Shown: positions 26,043-34,793 of the stretch, piece by piece
Position numbering within the stretch: position 1 is the stretch's first letter
How the letters are laid out: each line of letters begins with the position of its first letter
Assembly (NCBI RefSeq): GCF_000295955.2
Contig: NZ_ALXE01000023.1
Location: 62,001-126,000, forward strand
Length of the DNA stretch: 64,000 nt
Origin: Pantoea sp. A4
GTDB taxonomy: Bacteria > Pseudomonadota > Gammaproteobacteria > Enterobacterales > Enterobacteriaceae
Direction: 5' to 3'
Notes under the pieces: generated by a model
Databases searched by the model: none
What the model was told of the DNA's origin: nothing
Seen by the model: only the letters and a program-made list of their open reading frames with translations
Translations under genes and position numbers: made by a program

Positions 26043-27686
26043 ATGAGCCAGTTTTTTTATAACACCAGAGCCAGTTTGGTTGATGAAGCCATTGCCGGAT
26101 TACTCCACAGCACGCCGTGGCATAACCTCGGACGTCTCGATGCCGGGGAAGCGATTCGTGTGGTGGCGCGCAATGACTGGGATAAAAGCCGGGTCGCCCT
26201 GATCTCCGGCGGTGGTTCAGGCCATGAGCCTGCCCATGCGGGTTTTGTCGGCCGTGGGATGCTCACCGCCGCCGTGTGCGGTGATATTTTTGCTTCACCC
26301 AGCGTCGATGCGGTCTTAACCGCGATTATTAATGTTACCGGTGAGGCAGGCTGCCTGCTGATAGTAAAAAATTACACCGGCGACCGGCTGAACTTTGGCC
26401 TCGCGGCGGAAAAGGCCAAAAATCTTGGGATTAAGGTCGAGATGGTGCTGGTGCAGGATGATATTGCACTGCCTGAGAACCCGCAGCCGCGTGGGATTGC
26501 GGGGACGGTACTGGTGCATAAAATTGCCGGACATGCCGCAGAACTGGGACAAAGCCTCGCGCAGGTTAAACAGATGGCGCAGCGCGCCGCAGATGCCAGC
26601 GCCACCATCGGCCTCGCTTTCTCTACCTGTCATTTACCGGGAGAGCCGCGTGATGAGCGGGTAAAACCTGGGCACAGCGAACTGGGGCTGGGGATTCACG
26701 GCGAACCAGGGGTTTCAACACTGGCAACGCAAAACAGCCGTGAAGTGATCGCTACGATGACCCACACCCTGGCGGCAAATCGTCCTCTCGGCGGTCAACA
26801 GTTGCTGATGCTCAACAATCTCGGTGGCGTTTCGCAGCTGGAACTGGCGCAGATAACCCATGAAATCCTGCAAACCCCGCTCGCGCAGCACGTCACGCAT
26901 CTGCTGGGCCCCGCCACGCTGGTGGGGGCTCTGGATATGAAAGGCATTTCCCTGACGCTGTTGCAGCTTGAAGAGGCGTTTCTGGCCGCGCTGGAGGCTC
27001 CTGTTGAAGTAGTCGGTTGGATCAAACCGGTGGCACTTCAACCTGTTGCGGCACTGCCAGCGCAAAAAGTCACCAGCCAGCTCCAGATAACCCCCTCTGA
27101 GCATGACGCGACCCGGCAGGTAGTGGGCCTTATCACGGCCCAACTGATTGCGCTGGAGCAGGAGCTGAATGCGCTGGATGCCAAAGTTGGCGATGGTGAT
27201 ACCGGTTCAACCTTTGCGGCGGGGGCGCGTCGTATTGAGCAACTGGCGCAGCAAAACCAGCTGCCGCTGGCGGATCACGCGCAGCTGCTGGCGCTGGTAG
27301 GCGAAGAGCTGGCAACGGTGATGGGCGGATCCAGCGGCGTACTGATGTCGATTCTGTTTACCGCCGCCGGACAAGCATTGCAGCAAGGCGAACCGCTAGC
27401 GCAGGCGTTACAGCACGGTTTAGAGCAGATGAAACACTATGGCGGGGCGCAGCCGGGCCACCGTACGCTAGTGGATGCACTGCAACCCGCGCTGGTAGCC
27501 TTAGTGGCTGGAGAGCCGCTTGCGCAGGCTGCTGCTGCCGCGCAGCGTGGTGCAGAAGCGACCGCTACCATGCAAAGTGCCAAAGCGGGGCGTTCCGCCT
27601 ATCTGAGTCAGCACAGTCTGGATGGAGTGAAAGATCCGGGGGCTTACGCGGTAGAGAAGGTGTTTGCCGCGCTGAGCAAAGGGTAA
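26043..27686 (+). CDS. ATP-dependent dihydroxyacetone kinase (fused DhaK-DhaL)
   Basis: A 547-residue single-chain kinase phosphorylating dihydroxyacetone to DHAP, like the Citrobacter freundii enzyme. The K domain (about 1-335) has ISGGGSGHEPAHAGFVGRG and GLGIHGEPG, whose histidine (H219) binds the substrate covalently. The L domain (about 350-547) has KVGDGDTGSTFA, the metal-ADP site, and GGSSGVLMSI. TGAGGA lies upstream of ATG 26043, so this start is preferred over 26031. It stands alone, without glycerol dehydrogenase or PTS-type dhaM genes. Confidence 0.93.
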   Translation: MSQFFYNTRASLVDEAIAGLLHSTPWHNLGRLDAGEAIRVVARNDWDKSRVALISGGGSGHEPAHAGFVGRGMLTAAVCGDIFASPSVDAVLTAIINVTGEAGCLLIVKNYTGDRLNFGLAAEKAKNLGIKVEMVLVQDDIALPENPQPRGIAGTVLVHKIAGHAAELGQSLAQVKQMAQRAADASATIGLAFSTCHLPGEPRDERVKPGHSELGLGIHGEPGVSTLATQNSREVIATMTHTLAANRPLGGQQLLMLNNLGGVSQLELAQITHEILQTPLAQHVTHLLGPATLVGALDMKGISLTLLQLEEAFLAALEAPVEVVGWIKPVALQPVAALPAQKVTSQLQITPSEHDATRQVVGLITAQLIALEQELNALDAKVGDGDTGSTFAAGARRIEQLAQQNQLPLADHAQLLALVGEELATVMGGSSGVLMSILFTAAGQALQQGEPLAQALQHGLEQMKHYGGAQPGHRTLVDALQPALVALVAGEPLAQAAAAAQRGAEATATMQSAKAGRSAYLSQHSLDGVKDPGAYAVEKVFAALSKG

Positions 27687-27691
27687 AACAC

Positions 27692-27717
27692 ACAGCGGTG
27701 CCAGGAGGCACCGCTGT
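27692..27717. terminator. Bidirectional terminator between the dihydroxyacetone kinase gene and sbmA
   Basis: ACAGCGGTGCC (27692-27702) pairs perfectly with GGCACCGCTGT (27707-27717) around AGGA, with A- and T-containing flanks on both sides, between convergent genes. Confidence 0.7.
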
Positions 27718-27724
27718 TAAACCG

Positions 27725-28960
27725 CTACTCAGAGGCTTCGCGCATCATCTCTTCATGGGGAATGTCGGCCAGGATCTGCTCAAAACTGCGCAGACGCTTG
27801 TAGATCGACATGAGCTCAATCAGCGTTGACCACGACGAGATTAGATACTGGAATGAGCCACGTACCTGGTCAAAAACGTTGGTGATCTGGTTGAGCAGAC
27901 CCAGCGTAATGGTCCCGGCCACAATGGACGGGAACAGCACAAACAGACCGAACACGTTATCGATTTGCAGATAGAGAATGCGCACGATATTGAAGTAAAG
28001 ATAGTGGAAATAGAGGCGAAAATAGTTAAAACGCACACGACTGAACAGTTCGTTCAATGTGGGCGGTGCCGCGCGTTGTGGATCGTCCTCACCGTACACC
28101 AGCTCTTTACGATAGGCGGCCTCAACGCGCTGGTTACGGAACTCCAGCCCTGGCAGCTTAATCCCGACCATCGCCAGTAATCCGGTACCAAATACCGACC
28201 ACAGCAGCGCAATAATCACCAACGCGTACGGGATATTGCCCAACAGGGGAATATCTTTAACGTGCACCGAAAGCGCCATCAACACTGGCAGGAAGGCAAT
28301 CAGCGTCATGATCGCCTGAATAAAACTGATCCCCCAGTCTTCCAGCGTGCTGGCAAAGCGCATGGTGTCTTCCTGCACACGCTGTGCCGCACCTTCCACC
28401 AGACGCAAACGCTGCCAGTTATGCGCATAGTAATTGTTCATGGCAGTGCGCCAGCGGAACACCCAGTGGCTGATGAAGAAAGCATTCATGACGCCAATCA
28501 CAACGGAGATCAGCGCAATGCCGAGAAACGCATAGACGCCGCGATAAAAATCACCAATTGGCACTGAACCTGCTTTGCTCAGCGCCTGTTGGATCAGATC
28601 GTAAAACGGGCCATACCAGGCGTTAACGGCCACGCTGACCTGCACACCAAACCAGGTGACGAAGATCATCAAGGCGGTGCCCCATACAGACCAACGCTGC
28701 CAGGGATGGCGGTCAATCACCCACCACGCACAGGCAAAGATCCCGGCAACCAGCCAGTAGTAGGCGTAGAACCACAATTGACCCGGCGCAATAAAGCGCA
28801 TAGCAGTCGCGGGTAACGGCTGTTTCATGGCTGCGGCGAGAGATGGCCAGTGCTGTGGTAGTGCTTCGGCAAAGCCAAACCAGGCAAAAATAGCCAGTAA
28901 ACTCCAGATAGCGGCAGAGCTGAAAAACAGCGCTGGCCGCGGGAAAAACGACTTAAACAT
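27725..28960 (-). CDS. sbmA: Peptide antibiotic transporter SbmA
   Basis: A 411-residue inner-membrane protein of the SbmA/BacA family; it imports proline-rich antimicrobial peptides, microcins and bleomycin using the proton gradient. It starts MFKSFFPRP like E. coli SbmA and shares [60 protein letters not shown] and [18 protein letters not shown]. The ATG at 28960 has GGAG 5 bases upstream; a GTG at 28966 is the alternative. yaiW, which follows sbmA in E. coli, is absent. Confidence 0.95.
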   Translation of the reverse strand: MFKSFFPRPALFFSSAAIWSLLAIFAWFGFAEALPQHWPSLAAAMKQPLPATAMRFIAPGQLWFYAYYWLVAGIFACAWWVIDRHPWQRWSVWGTALMIFVTWFGVQVSVAVNAWYGPFYDLIQQALSKAGSVPIGDFYRGVYAFLGIALISVVIGVMNAFFISHWVFRWRTAMNNYYAHNWQRLRLVEGAAQRVQEDTMRFASTLEDWGISFIQAIMTLIAFLPVLMALSVHVKDIPLLGNIPYALVIIALLWSVFGTGLLAMVGIKLPGLEFRNQRVEAAYRKELVYGEDDPQRAAPPTLNELFSRVRFNYFRLYFHYLYFNIVRILYLQIDNVFGLFVLFPSIVAGTITLGLLNQITNVFDQVRGSFQYLISSWSTLIELMSIYKRLRSFEQILADIPHEEMMREASE

Positions 28961-29138
28961 AGGCACTCCGCTGTGTTGAATACTCCTTTATATCGCACCA
29001 GGGCCGGTCTTGTCTTATGACGGTTGTTTCTGTGCATGACAGCGAGGCGCAGAGTGTTATTTACGTAGCGGGGAAGTGTGTCTTGTTAATGAATTTGTGC
29101 GGATGTTTATAAATGCGCTAATAAATCCTTACACATGG

Positions 29139-29147
29139 TGATACAAT
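29139..29147 (+). promoter_or_regulatory. Extended -10 promoter of the gluconate 2-dehydrogenase operon
   Basis: TGATACAAT is an extended -10 element (TG-n-TACAAT). No good -35 is seen at the usual distance. The expected start of transcription, about 29154, lies just before the operator at 29156-29169. Confidence 0.5.
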
Positions 29148-29155
29148 CCTCGCGA

Positions 29156-29169
29156 TGTTACCGGTAACA
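29156..29169. promoter_or_regulatory. Gluconate-repressor-type operator
   Basis: TGTTACCGGTAACA is a perfect 14-bp palindrome of the form bound by GntR/IdnR-type LacI-family gluconate repressors of enterobacteria. It overlaps the expected start of transcription of the gluconate 2-dehydrogenase operon. Confidence 0.75.
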
Positions 29170-29259
29170 ACCGGACTGTAACCCTCAACAACTCATAAAA
29201 ACTATTACAACCAGCCGTTTAACTTTCATGTCGCTTGCACGCGGCAATGAGGCAATGTC

Positions 29260-29994
29260 ATGTCAGATCAGAAAACAGGTCAGTCACGCAGGGACTTTCT
29301 GCTGAGGACCATCACGCTTGCACCGGCGATGGCCGTCGGTGGTTCTGCGGTGGGGTCGTTAGGGTTTATTCCGCTGGCGCAAGCCGAAGCTACAGAGACT
29401 GGGCCGCAACAAGCGCGCGACTACCAGCCAAACTGGTTCACCAAAGAAGAGTTCGCCTTTATCACTGCTGCCGTTGCCCGGTTGATTCCCGCAGATGAGC
29501 GCGGACCGGGTGCACTGGAAGCCGGTGTGCCAGAATTTATCGATCGCCAGATGAATACGCCGTTTGCTACCGGTGCGAACTGGTACATGCAGGGGCCGTT
29601 TAACCCGGATATGCCTAAAGAGCTGGGTTATCAACTCCCGCTGACGCCTCAGCAGGTTTATCGCCTCGGGCTGGCAGAAGCTGACAGCTACAGTAAAAAG
29701 CAGCACGGCAAAGTGTTTGCGGAACTCAGCACCGGGCAGCAGGAAGCGATGCTGCATGCGCTGGAAAGTGGCAGCATTGTGTTTGAACAACTCCCGTCGA
29801 AGACCTTCTTTGCTTTCCTGTTGCAGAACACCCGCGAAGGTTTCTTTAGCGATCCCATCCACGGCGGCAATCAGGGCATGGTGGGCTGGAAGCTGATCGG
29901 CTTCCCAGGCGCACGCGCTGATTATATGGACTGGGTAGAGCGCGGAGAGCGTTATCCGTTCCCGTCAGTATCAATTCGTGGGGAGCGGGCATAA
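29260..29994 (+). CDS. Gluconate 2-dehydrogenase small (gamma, subunit 3) subunit
   Basis: A 244-residue Tat-exported protein: twin-arginine signal [14 protein letters not shown] at residues 8-21, then the gluconate_2-dh3 domain ([31 protein letters not shown], ending with [17 protein letters not shown]). The subunit lets the FAD subunit be folded in the cytoplasm and carried out as a complex. TGAGG lies 7 bases before ATG 29260. First gene of a three-gene operon with 2-base and 11-base gaps. Confidence 0.9.
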   Translation: MSDQKTGQSRRDFLLRTITLAPAMAVGGSAVGSLGFIPLAQAEATETGPQQARDYQPNWFTKEEFAFITAAVARLIPADERGPGALEAGVPEFIDRQMNTPFATGANWYMQGPFNPDMPKELGYQLPLTPQQVYRLGLAEADSYSKKQHGKVFAELSTGQQEAMLHALESGSIVFEQLPSKTFFAFLLQNTREGFFSDPIHGGNQGMVGWKLIGFPGARADYMDWVERGERYPFPSVSIRGERA

Positions 29995-29996
29995 GC

Positions 29997-31781
29997 ATGG
30001 CAAATGAACTGAACAAAGTAGATGCAGTGATCGTTGGCTTCGGCTGGGCGGGCGCGATCATGGCAAAAGAGCTGACCGAAGCGGGTCTGAATGTGGTGGC
30101 GTTGGAGCGTGGTCCTCAGCGTGATACTTATCCAGACGGCGCTTATCCGCAGTCTATTGATGAACTGACCTATAACATCCGTAAAAAGCTGTTCCAGGAT
30201 CTGTCAAAAAGCACCGTAACCATTCGTCACGATGCGTCCCAGACCGCCGTGCCTTACCGCCAACTGGCGGCATTCTTACCGGGCACCGGCACGGGTGGCG
30301 CGGGGCTGCACTGGTCGGGTGTCCATTTCCGTGTCGATCCTATCGAACTGCGTATGCGTAGCCACTATGAAGAGCGCTACGGCAAAAACTTCATTCCTGA
30401 AGGCATGACAATTCAGGACTATGGCGTGACCTACGACGAGCTGGAACCGTTTTTCGATAAGGCCGAAAAGGTGTTTGGTACTTCAGGCAGCGCCTGGAGC
30501 ATTAAAGGCCAGGTAGTGGGTAAAGAGCGCGGTGGCAACCCGTTTGCACCGGATCGCTCGGATAACTTCCCACTGCCCGCGCAGAAGCGCACGTACTCGG
30601 CGCAGCTCTTTGCTGAGGCGGCGAAATCTGTCGGCTACCACCCTTACGATCTGCCTTCTGCCAACACTTCGGGTCCGTATACCAATACCTATGGCGCGCA
30701 GATGGGGCCGTGCAACTTCTGCGGTTATTGCAGTGGCTACGCTTGCTACATGTATTCGAAAGCCTCACCGAACGTCAACATCCTGCCTGCGCTGCGTCAG
30801 GAACCGAAGTTCGAACTGCGTAACAACTCCTATGTGCTGCGGGTCAATCTGACCGAAGATAAAAAACGCGCCACTGGCGTGACGTATCTTGATGCGCAGG
30901 GACGTGAGCAGGTACAGCCTGCTGACCTGGTGATTTTGTCAGCCTTCCAGTTCCACAACGTCCACCTGATGCTGCTGTCCGGGATTGGTAAGCCTTACAA
31001 CCCCATCACCAATGAAGGGACGGTGGGACGTAACTTTGCCTATCAAAACATCTCAACGCTGAAGGCGCTGTTTGATAAAAACACCACCACTAACCCGTTT
31101 ATCGGCGCGGGTGGCGCGGGTGTGGGTATCGACGATTTCAACGCAGATAACTTTGACCACGGCCCGCTTGGGTTTGTCGGCGGTTCACCTTTCTGGGTTA
31201 ACCAGGCGGGCACCAAGCCGATCTCCGGCTTGCCGACGCCTCCGGGCACGCCTAACTGGGGTAGCCAGTGGAAAAGCGCTGTGGCGGAAACGTACACCCA
31301 TCACATTTCTATGGATGCGCACGGTGCTCACCAGTCTTACCGCGCTAACTATCTCGATCTCGATCCGAACTACAAAGATGCCTACGGCCAGCCACTGCTG
31401 CGTATGACCTTTGACTGGCAGGATAACGACATCAAGATGGCGCAGTTCATGGTGAGCAAAATGCACACCATTGCCGAGGCGATGAATCCAAAACTGATCA
31501 TGGGCGCAGCGAAAGCACCAGGGAGCCATTTCGACACCACCGTCTACCAGACGACGCACATGAACGGCGGCGCAATTATGGGAGAAGACCCGAAAACCAG
31601 CGCCATCAACCGTTATCTGCAAAGCTGGGACGTGCCGAACGTCTTCGTACCAGGGGCTTCAGCCTTCCCACAGGGACTGGGCTATAACCCCACTGGCATG
31701 GTGGCCGCGTTGACCTACTGGTCGGCTAAAGCGATTCGTGAACAGTATCTGAAGAACCCTGGCCCGTTGGTGCAAGCGTAA
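29997..31781 (+). CDS. Gluconate 2-dehydrogenase flavoprotein subunit (GMC family)
   Basis: A 594-residue GMC oxidoreductase. The N-terminal dinucleotide-binding fold is VDAVIVGFGWAGAIMAKELTEAG; GTGTGGAGLHWSGVHFR holds the FAD attachment region; the C-terminal domain has the catalytic histidine segment TTHMNGGAIMGEDP and FVPGASAFPQGLGYNPTG. It has no signal of its own and should travel with the Tat subunit before it. The likely reaction is periplasmic oxidation of gluconate to 2-ketogluconate. Related enzymes act on 2-ketogluconate or sorbitol; the upstream gluconate-type operator favours gluconate. A CGYCSGYACY segment adds several cysteines. Confidence 0.88.
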   Translation: MANELNKVDAVIVGFGWAGAIMAKELTEAGLNVVALERGPQRDTYPDGAYPQSIDELTYNIRKKLFQDLSKSTVTIRHDASQTAVPYRQLAAFLPGTGTGGAGLHWSGVHFRVDPIELRMRSHYEERYGKNFIPEGMTIQDYGVTYDELEPFFDKAEKVFGTSGSAWSIKGQVVGKERGGNPFAPDRSDNFPLPAQKRTYSAQLFAEAAKSVGYHPYDLPSANTSGPYTNTYGAQMGPCNFCGYCSGYACYMYSKASPNVNILPALRQEPKFELRNNSYVLRVNLTEDKKRATGVTYLDAQGREQVQPADLVILSAFQFHNVHLMLLSGIGKPYNPITNEGTVGRNFAYQNISTLKALFDKNTTTNPFIGAGGAGVGIDDFNADNFDHGPLGFVGGSPFWVNQAGTKPISGLPTPPGTPNWGSQWKSAVAETYTHHISMDAHGAHQSYRANYLDLDPNYKDAYGQPLLRMTFDWQDNDIKMAQFMVSKMHTIAEAMNPKLIMGAAKAPGSHFDTTVYQTTHMNGGAIMGEDPKTSAINRYLQSWDVPNVFVPGASAFPQGLGYNPTGMVAALTYWSAKAIREQYLKNPGPLVQA

Positions 31782-31792
31782 GGAACATGACC

Positions 31793-33103
31793 ATGAAAAA
31801 GATTTTTCTGGCCCTGCTGCTGGGCTCGTTGTCGTGCGCTGCGCTCGCGGATCAAGGCAACGCTGACCTGGTAAAACAGGGTGAATATCTGGCACGTGCC
31901 GGGGACTGTATTGCCTGCCACACCAGTAAAGGCGGTCAGCCATTTGCCGGTGGCTTACCGATGGAAACGCCGATCGGCACGATTTATTCCACCAATATCA
32001 CGCCGGATAAAACCAGTGGTATCGGTGATTACAGCTACGATGACTTTGAGAAAGCCGTGCGCCACGGCGTGACCAAAGAGGGCACGACGCTCTACCCAGC
32101 GATGCCTTATCCTTCGTATGCGGTGGTCAGCGATGCCGATATGCACGCGCTCTACGCCTACTTTATGCAGGGTGTCGCGCCAGTGAATCAGGCGAATAAA
32201 GAGAGCGAGATCCCGTGGCCGCTGTCGATGCGCTGGCCGTTGGCCGTGTGGCGTGGCATGTTCGCACCTTCAGTCGCGCCGATTCAGCCACAGCAGCAGG
32301 ACCCGGTCCTGACGCGCGGCCAGTATCTGGTTGAAGGCCTGGGTCACTGCGGTGCCTGCCATACACCACGCAGTTTCACCATGCAGGAGAAGGCGCTGAA
32401 CAACGCCGAAGGCAGCAACTTCCTGTCTGGCAGCAACGCGCCGGTGGATGGCTGGACCGCAAGTAACCTGCGCGGCGATAGCCGTGACGGTTTAGGTCGC
32501 TGGAGCGAAGAGGACTTGCGTCAGTTCCTGCGTTATGGCCGTAACGATCATACAGCGGTGTTTGGCGGTATGAGCGATGTGGTGGAACACAGCCTGCAAC
32601 ACCTCAACGACGCGGATATCACGGCAATTGCCCGTTACCTCAAGTCACTGGGGGCGAAAGATGTGAATCAGGTGGCCTTCAGCCCGGATAGCAGCGAAGC
32701 CCAGGCGCTATGGCACGGTGATGATAGCAAACCGGGTGCGGCTGCCTATGTGGATAGCTGTGCCGCCTGTCATAAAACCGATGGCACCGGCTATAAGCGC
32801 TTCTTCCCGGCATTGCAGGGGAATCCGGTGGTGTTAGCGGACGATCCGACTTCGCTGATCCATATCGTATTAGTGGGCGGACAGTTGCCGGGCGTCAGCG
32901 GTGCACCTTCAACCATTACGATGCCTGCTTTTGGCTGGCGGATGGACGATCAGCAAGTGGCTGATGTCGTGAATTTCATCCGCAGCAGCTGGGGTAACAG
33001 CGCGCCGCAGCAGGTGAGCGCCAGCCAGGTAGCAAAACTGCGTAAAACGGTGAAGGATCAGCAAGGTAGCGCGGATATTAAAGTACTGGAAGGGCAGAAG
33101 TAA
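31793..33103 (+). CDS. Gluconate 2-dehydrogenase cytochrome c subunit (three haems)
   Basis: A 436-residue secreted cytochrome: signal peptide about 1-20, then three class I cytochrome c domains with haem motifs CIACH (about residue 40), CGACH (about 185) and CAACH (about 325). It carries electrons from the flavoprotein to ubiquinone in the inner membrane. AGGA is 8 bases before ATG 31793; the ATG at 31787 is too close to it. Last gene of the operon, followed by the palindromic repeat. Confidence 0.92.
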   Translation: MKKIFLALLLGSLSCAALADQGNADLVKQGEYLARAGDCIACHTSKGGQPFAGGLPMETPIGTIYSTNITPDKTSGIGDYSYDDFEKAVRHGVTKEGTTLYPAMPYPSYAVVSDADMHALYAYFMQGVAPVNQANKESEIPWPLSMRWPLAVWRGMFAPSVAPIQPQQQDPVLTRGQYLVEGLGHCGACHTPRSFTMQEKALNNAEGSNFLSGSNAPVDGWTASNLRGDSRDGLGRWSEEDLRQFLRYGRNDHTAVFGGMSDVVEHSLQHLNDADITAIARYLKSLGAKDVNQVAFSPDSSEAQALWHGDDSKPGAAAYVDSCAACHKTDGTGYKRFFPALQGNPVVLADDPTSLIHIVLVGGQLPGVSGAPSTITMPAFGWRMDDQQVADVVNFIRSSWGNSAPQQVSASQVAKLRKTVKDQQGSADIKVLEGQK

Positions 33104-33106
33104 CGG

Positions 33107-33167
33107 CCCCTCACCCCAGCACTCTCTATTCCCTCTCCCATTTATGGGAGAGGGTTAGGGTGAGGGG
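33107..33167. repeat. Intergenic CCCTCACCCC palindromic repeat, full copy
   Basis: Outer arms CCCCTCACCC (33107-33116) and GGGTGAGGGG (33158-33167) enclose inner arms CCCTCTCCCAT (33131-33141) and ATGGGAGAGGG (33144-33154). It lies between convergent genes and probably stops transcription from both sides. Compare the partial copy at 5660-5696. Confidence 0.8.
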
Positions 33168-33181
33168 AAAATCTCGAAAAA

Positions 33182-34594
33182 TCAGATGTTTTCCAAATCA
33201 ATCCCACGGGTTTTCGGCCCGAAAATGCCCACTGACAGCATCACCACCAGCATACTCAGCACGATAAACAGAATCACACCCTGACTGCCTGCATACTCCA
33301 GAATCAAACCAATCAGAATGCTGCTAAACACCGTCGACAGGCGGCTGAAGGAGTAACAGAAACCCACAGCGCGTGCGCGGATGTGCGTAGGGAAAATCTC
33401 CGTCTGATAGGCGTGATAGCTAAAGGTCAGCCAGGCGTTTGAGTAGGTGATCAGGAAGCCGCAGATGATCAGCAATACCGGGTTAGTTTGCAGCGCAAAC
33501 AGGGTGCCAAACACCACGGTCATCAGCGAAGAACCAACAATCTGCCATTTGTTCTCGAACTTGTCGGCATAACGGCTGCAAATCAGTGAACCGATCGGAT
33601 AGGCGAGGGTGATAAAAAACGCATACAGCAAGCTGTGCGTGACCGTGGTGCCTTTGCCAGACAGCAGCGCAGGCAGCCAGTTGCCAAAACCAAAGAACCC
33701 GATAGCCTGGAAGAAGTTCATCACCACCAGCATCAGGGTACGCTTACGCCACTCTGGTGCCCAAATTTCGCGAAAACGTCCGCGCTGTGGCAACTGAGCG
33801 GCGGCATCATCCTGTGGGAAATCCGCTTTTGGCGTCAGACCGCAGCGGATCTCCATCTGGCTCATTACCTGATGCGCTTCCTGATGGCGACCTTGCTGTG
33901 CCAGCCAGCGCGCGGACTCAGGTAAGTTTTTACGGATAAACCAAATCACCAGCGAGCACAGCGCCCCGGCAATCACCACCCAGCGCCAGCCTTCCAGGCT
34001 CAGGATTGTCTGCGGCACCAGCCACCACGACATCAACGCCACGGCCGGAACAGACAAGAACTGGATGAAGAAGGAGAAAGCAAATGCCTTGCTGCGCATC
34101 CGGGTCGGCACCCATTCGGTCAGATAGGTATCGATCGTCACCAGCTCGACGCCAAGTCCAATCCCGACCAGGAAGCGGAAGAAAATCACCGATTCAGCAC
34201 TCTGCTGGAAAGCCATCAGCAGTGAGAAGCAGCCGTACCACAACAGGGCACACATAAAGGTCAGACGGCGACCAAAGCGATCGGCATAGGGTGCGAGCAG
34301 GCTGGCACCGACGAACAGACCGAGGAACGTTGCCGACGCAAAAGCAGCCTGATCCGCAATGCCAAATGCCCCAGCGCTGCCGGTGTGGAAAATGCCCGCC
34401 GCCAGCAGACCAGAACTGATATACCCGGTCTCAAACAGGTCATACAGTTCGAAGAAACCGCCTAACGCCAGCAGTGAAATAAAGCGCCATAAACCGGCTG
34501 AAGACGGCAGTGCGTCAATACGGCCTGCCAGACTATTGGCGGGGGTGGTGATGGGTGGAACAGAAGCGATCCCTGGGGTGCTGGCTGTTGTCAT
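33182..34594 (-). CDS. MFS transporter of the sugar/metabolite:H+ symporter type
   Basis: A 470-residue 12-helix carrier. The N-terminal LGGFFELYDLFETGYIS, the loop motif YADRFGRRLTF and GIGLGVELVTIDTYLTEWVP are typical of the sugar/organic-acid symporter branch that includes SV2-like and benzoate carriers. It is convergent with the gluconate 2-dehydrogenase operon, so import of a keto-acid is possible but unproven. The hydrophilic N terminus is about 35 residues long. Confidence 0.8.
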   Translation of the reverse strand: MTTASTPGIASVPPITTPANSLAGRIDALPSSAGLWRFISLLALGGFFELYDLFETGYISSGLLAAGIFHTGSAGAFGIADQAAFASATFLGLFVGASLLAPYADRFGRRLTFMCALLWYGCFSLLMAFQQSAESVIFFRFLVGIGLGVELVTIDTYLTEWVPTRMRSKAFAFSFFIQFLSVPAVALMSWWLVPQTILSLEGWRWVVIAGALCSLVIWFIRKNLPESARWLAQQGRHQEAHQVMSQMEIRCGLTPKADFPQDDAAAQLPQRGRFREIWAPEWRKRTLMLVVMNFFQAIGFFGFGNWLPALLSGKGTTVTHSLLYAFFITLAYPIGSLICSRYADKFENKWQIVGSSLMTVVFGTLFALQTNPVLLIICGFLITYSNAWLTFSYHAYQTEIFPTHIRARAVGFCYSFSRLSTVFSSILIGLILEYAGSQGVILFIVLSMLVVMLSVGIFGPKTRGIDLENI

Positions 34595-34793
34595 TGTTGT
34601 AATAACCTCGGTGTGACGATGTTTGCAAAACCCACTAACGGCAAGGATGTTGTTAAAAGAGTTAAACCATTAGCAGGCGAAGAAGAGGCAGAATAATCAA
34701 TTCGCCGCAGGTTGCCGAGAGGTAGCGTGCTGAGTTTTTGGCAACGTGCGTTGCAGGAAATGTAAGGTGTGCGCGCCGTCCCTGGCGCAGCGA

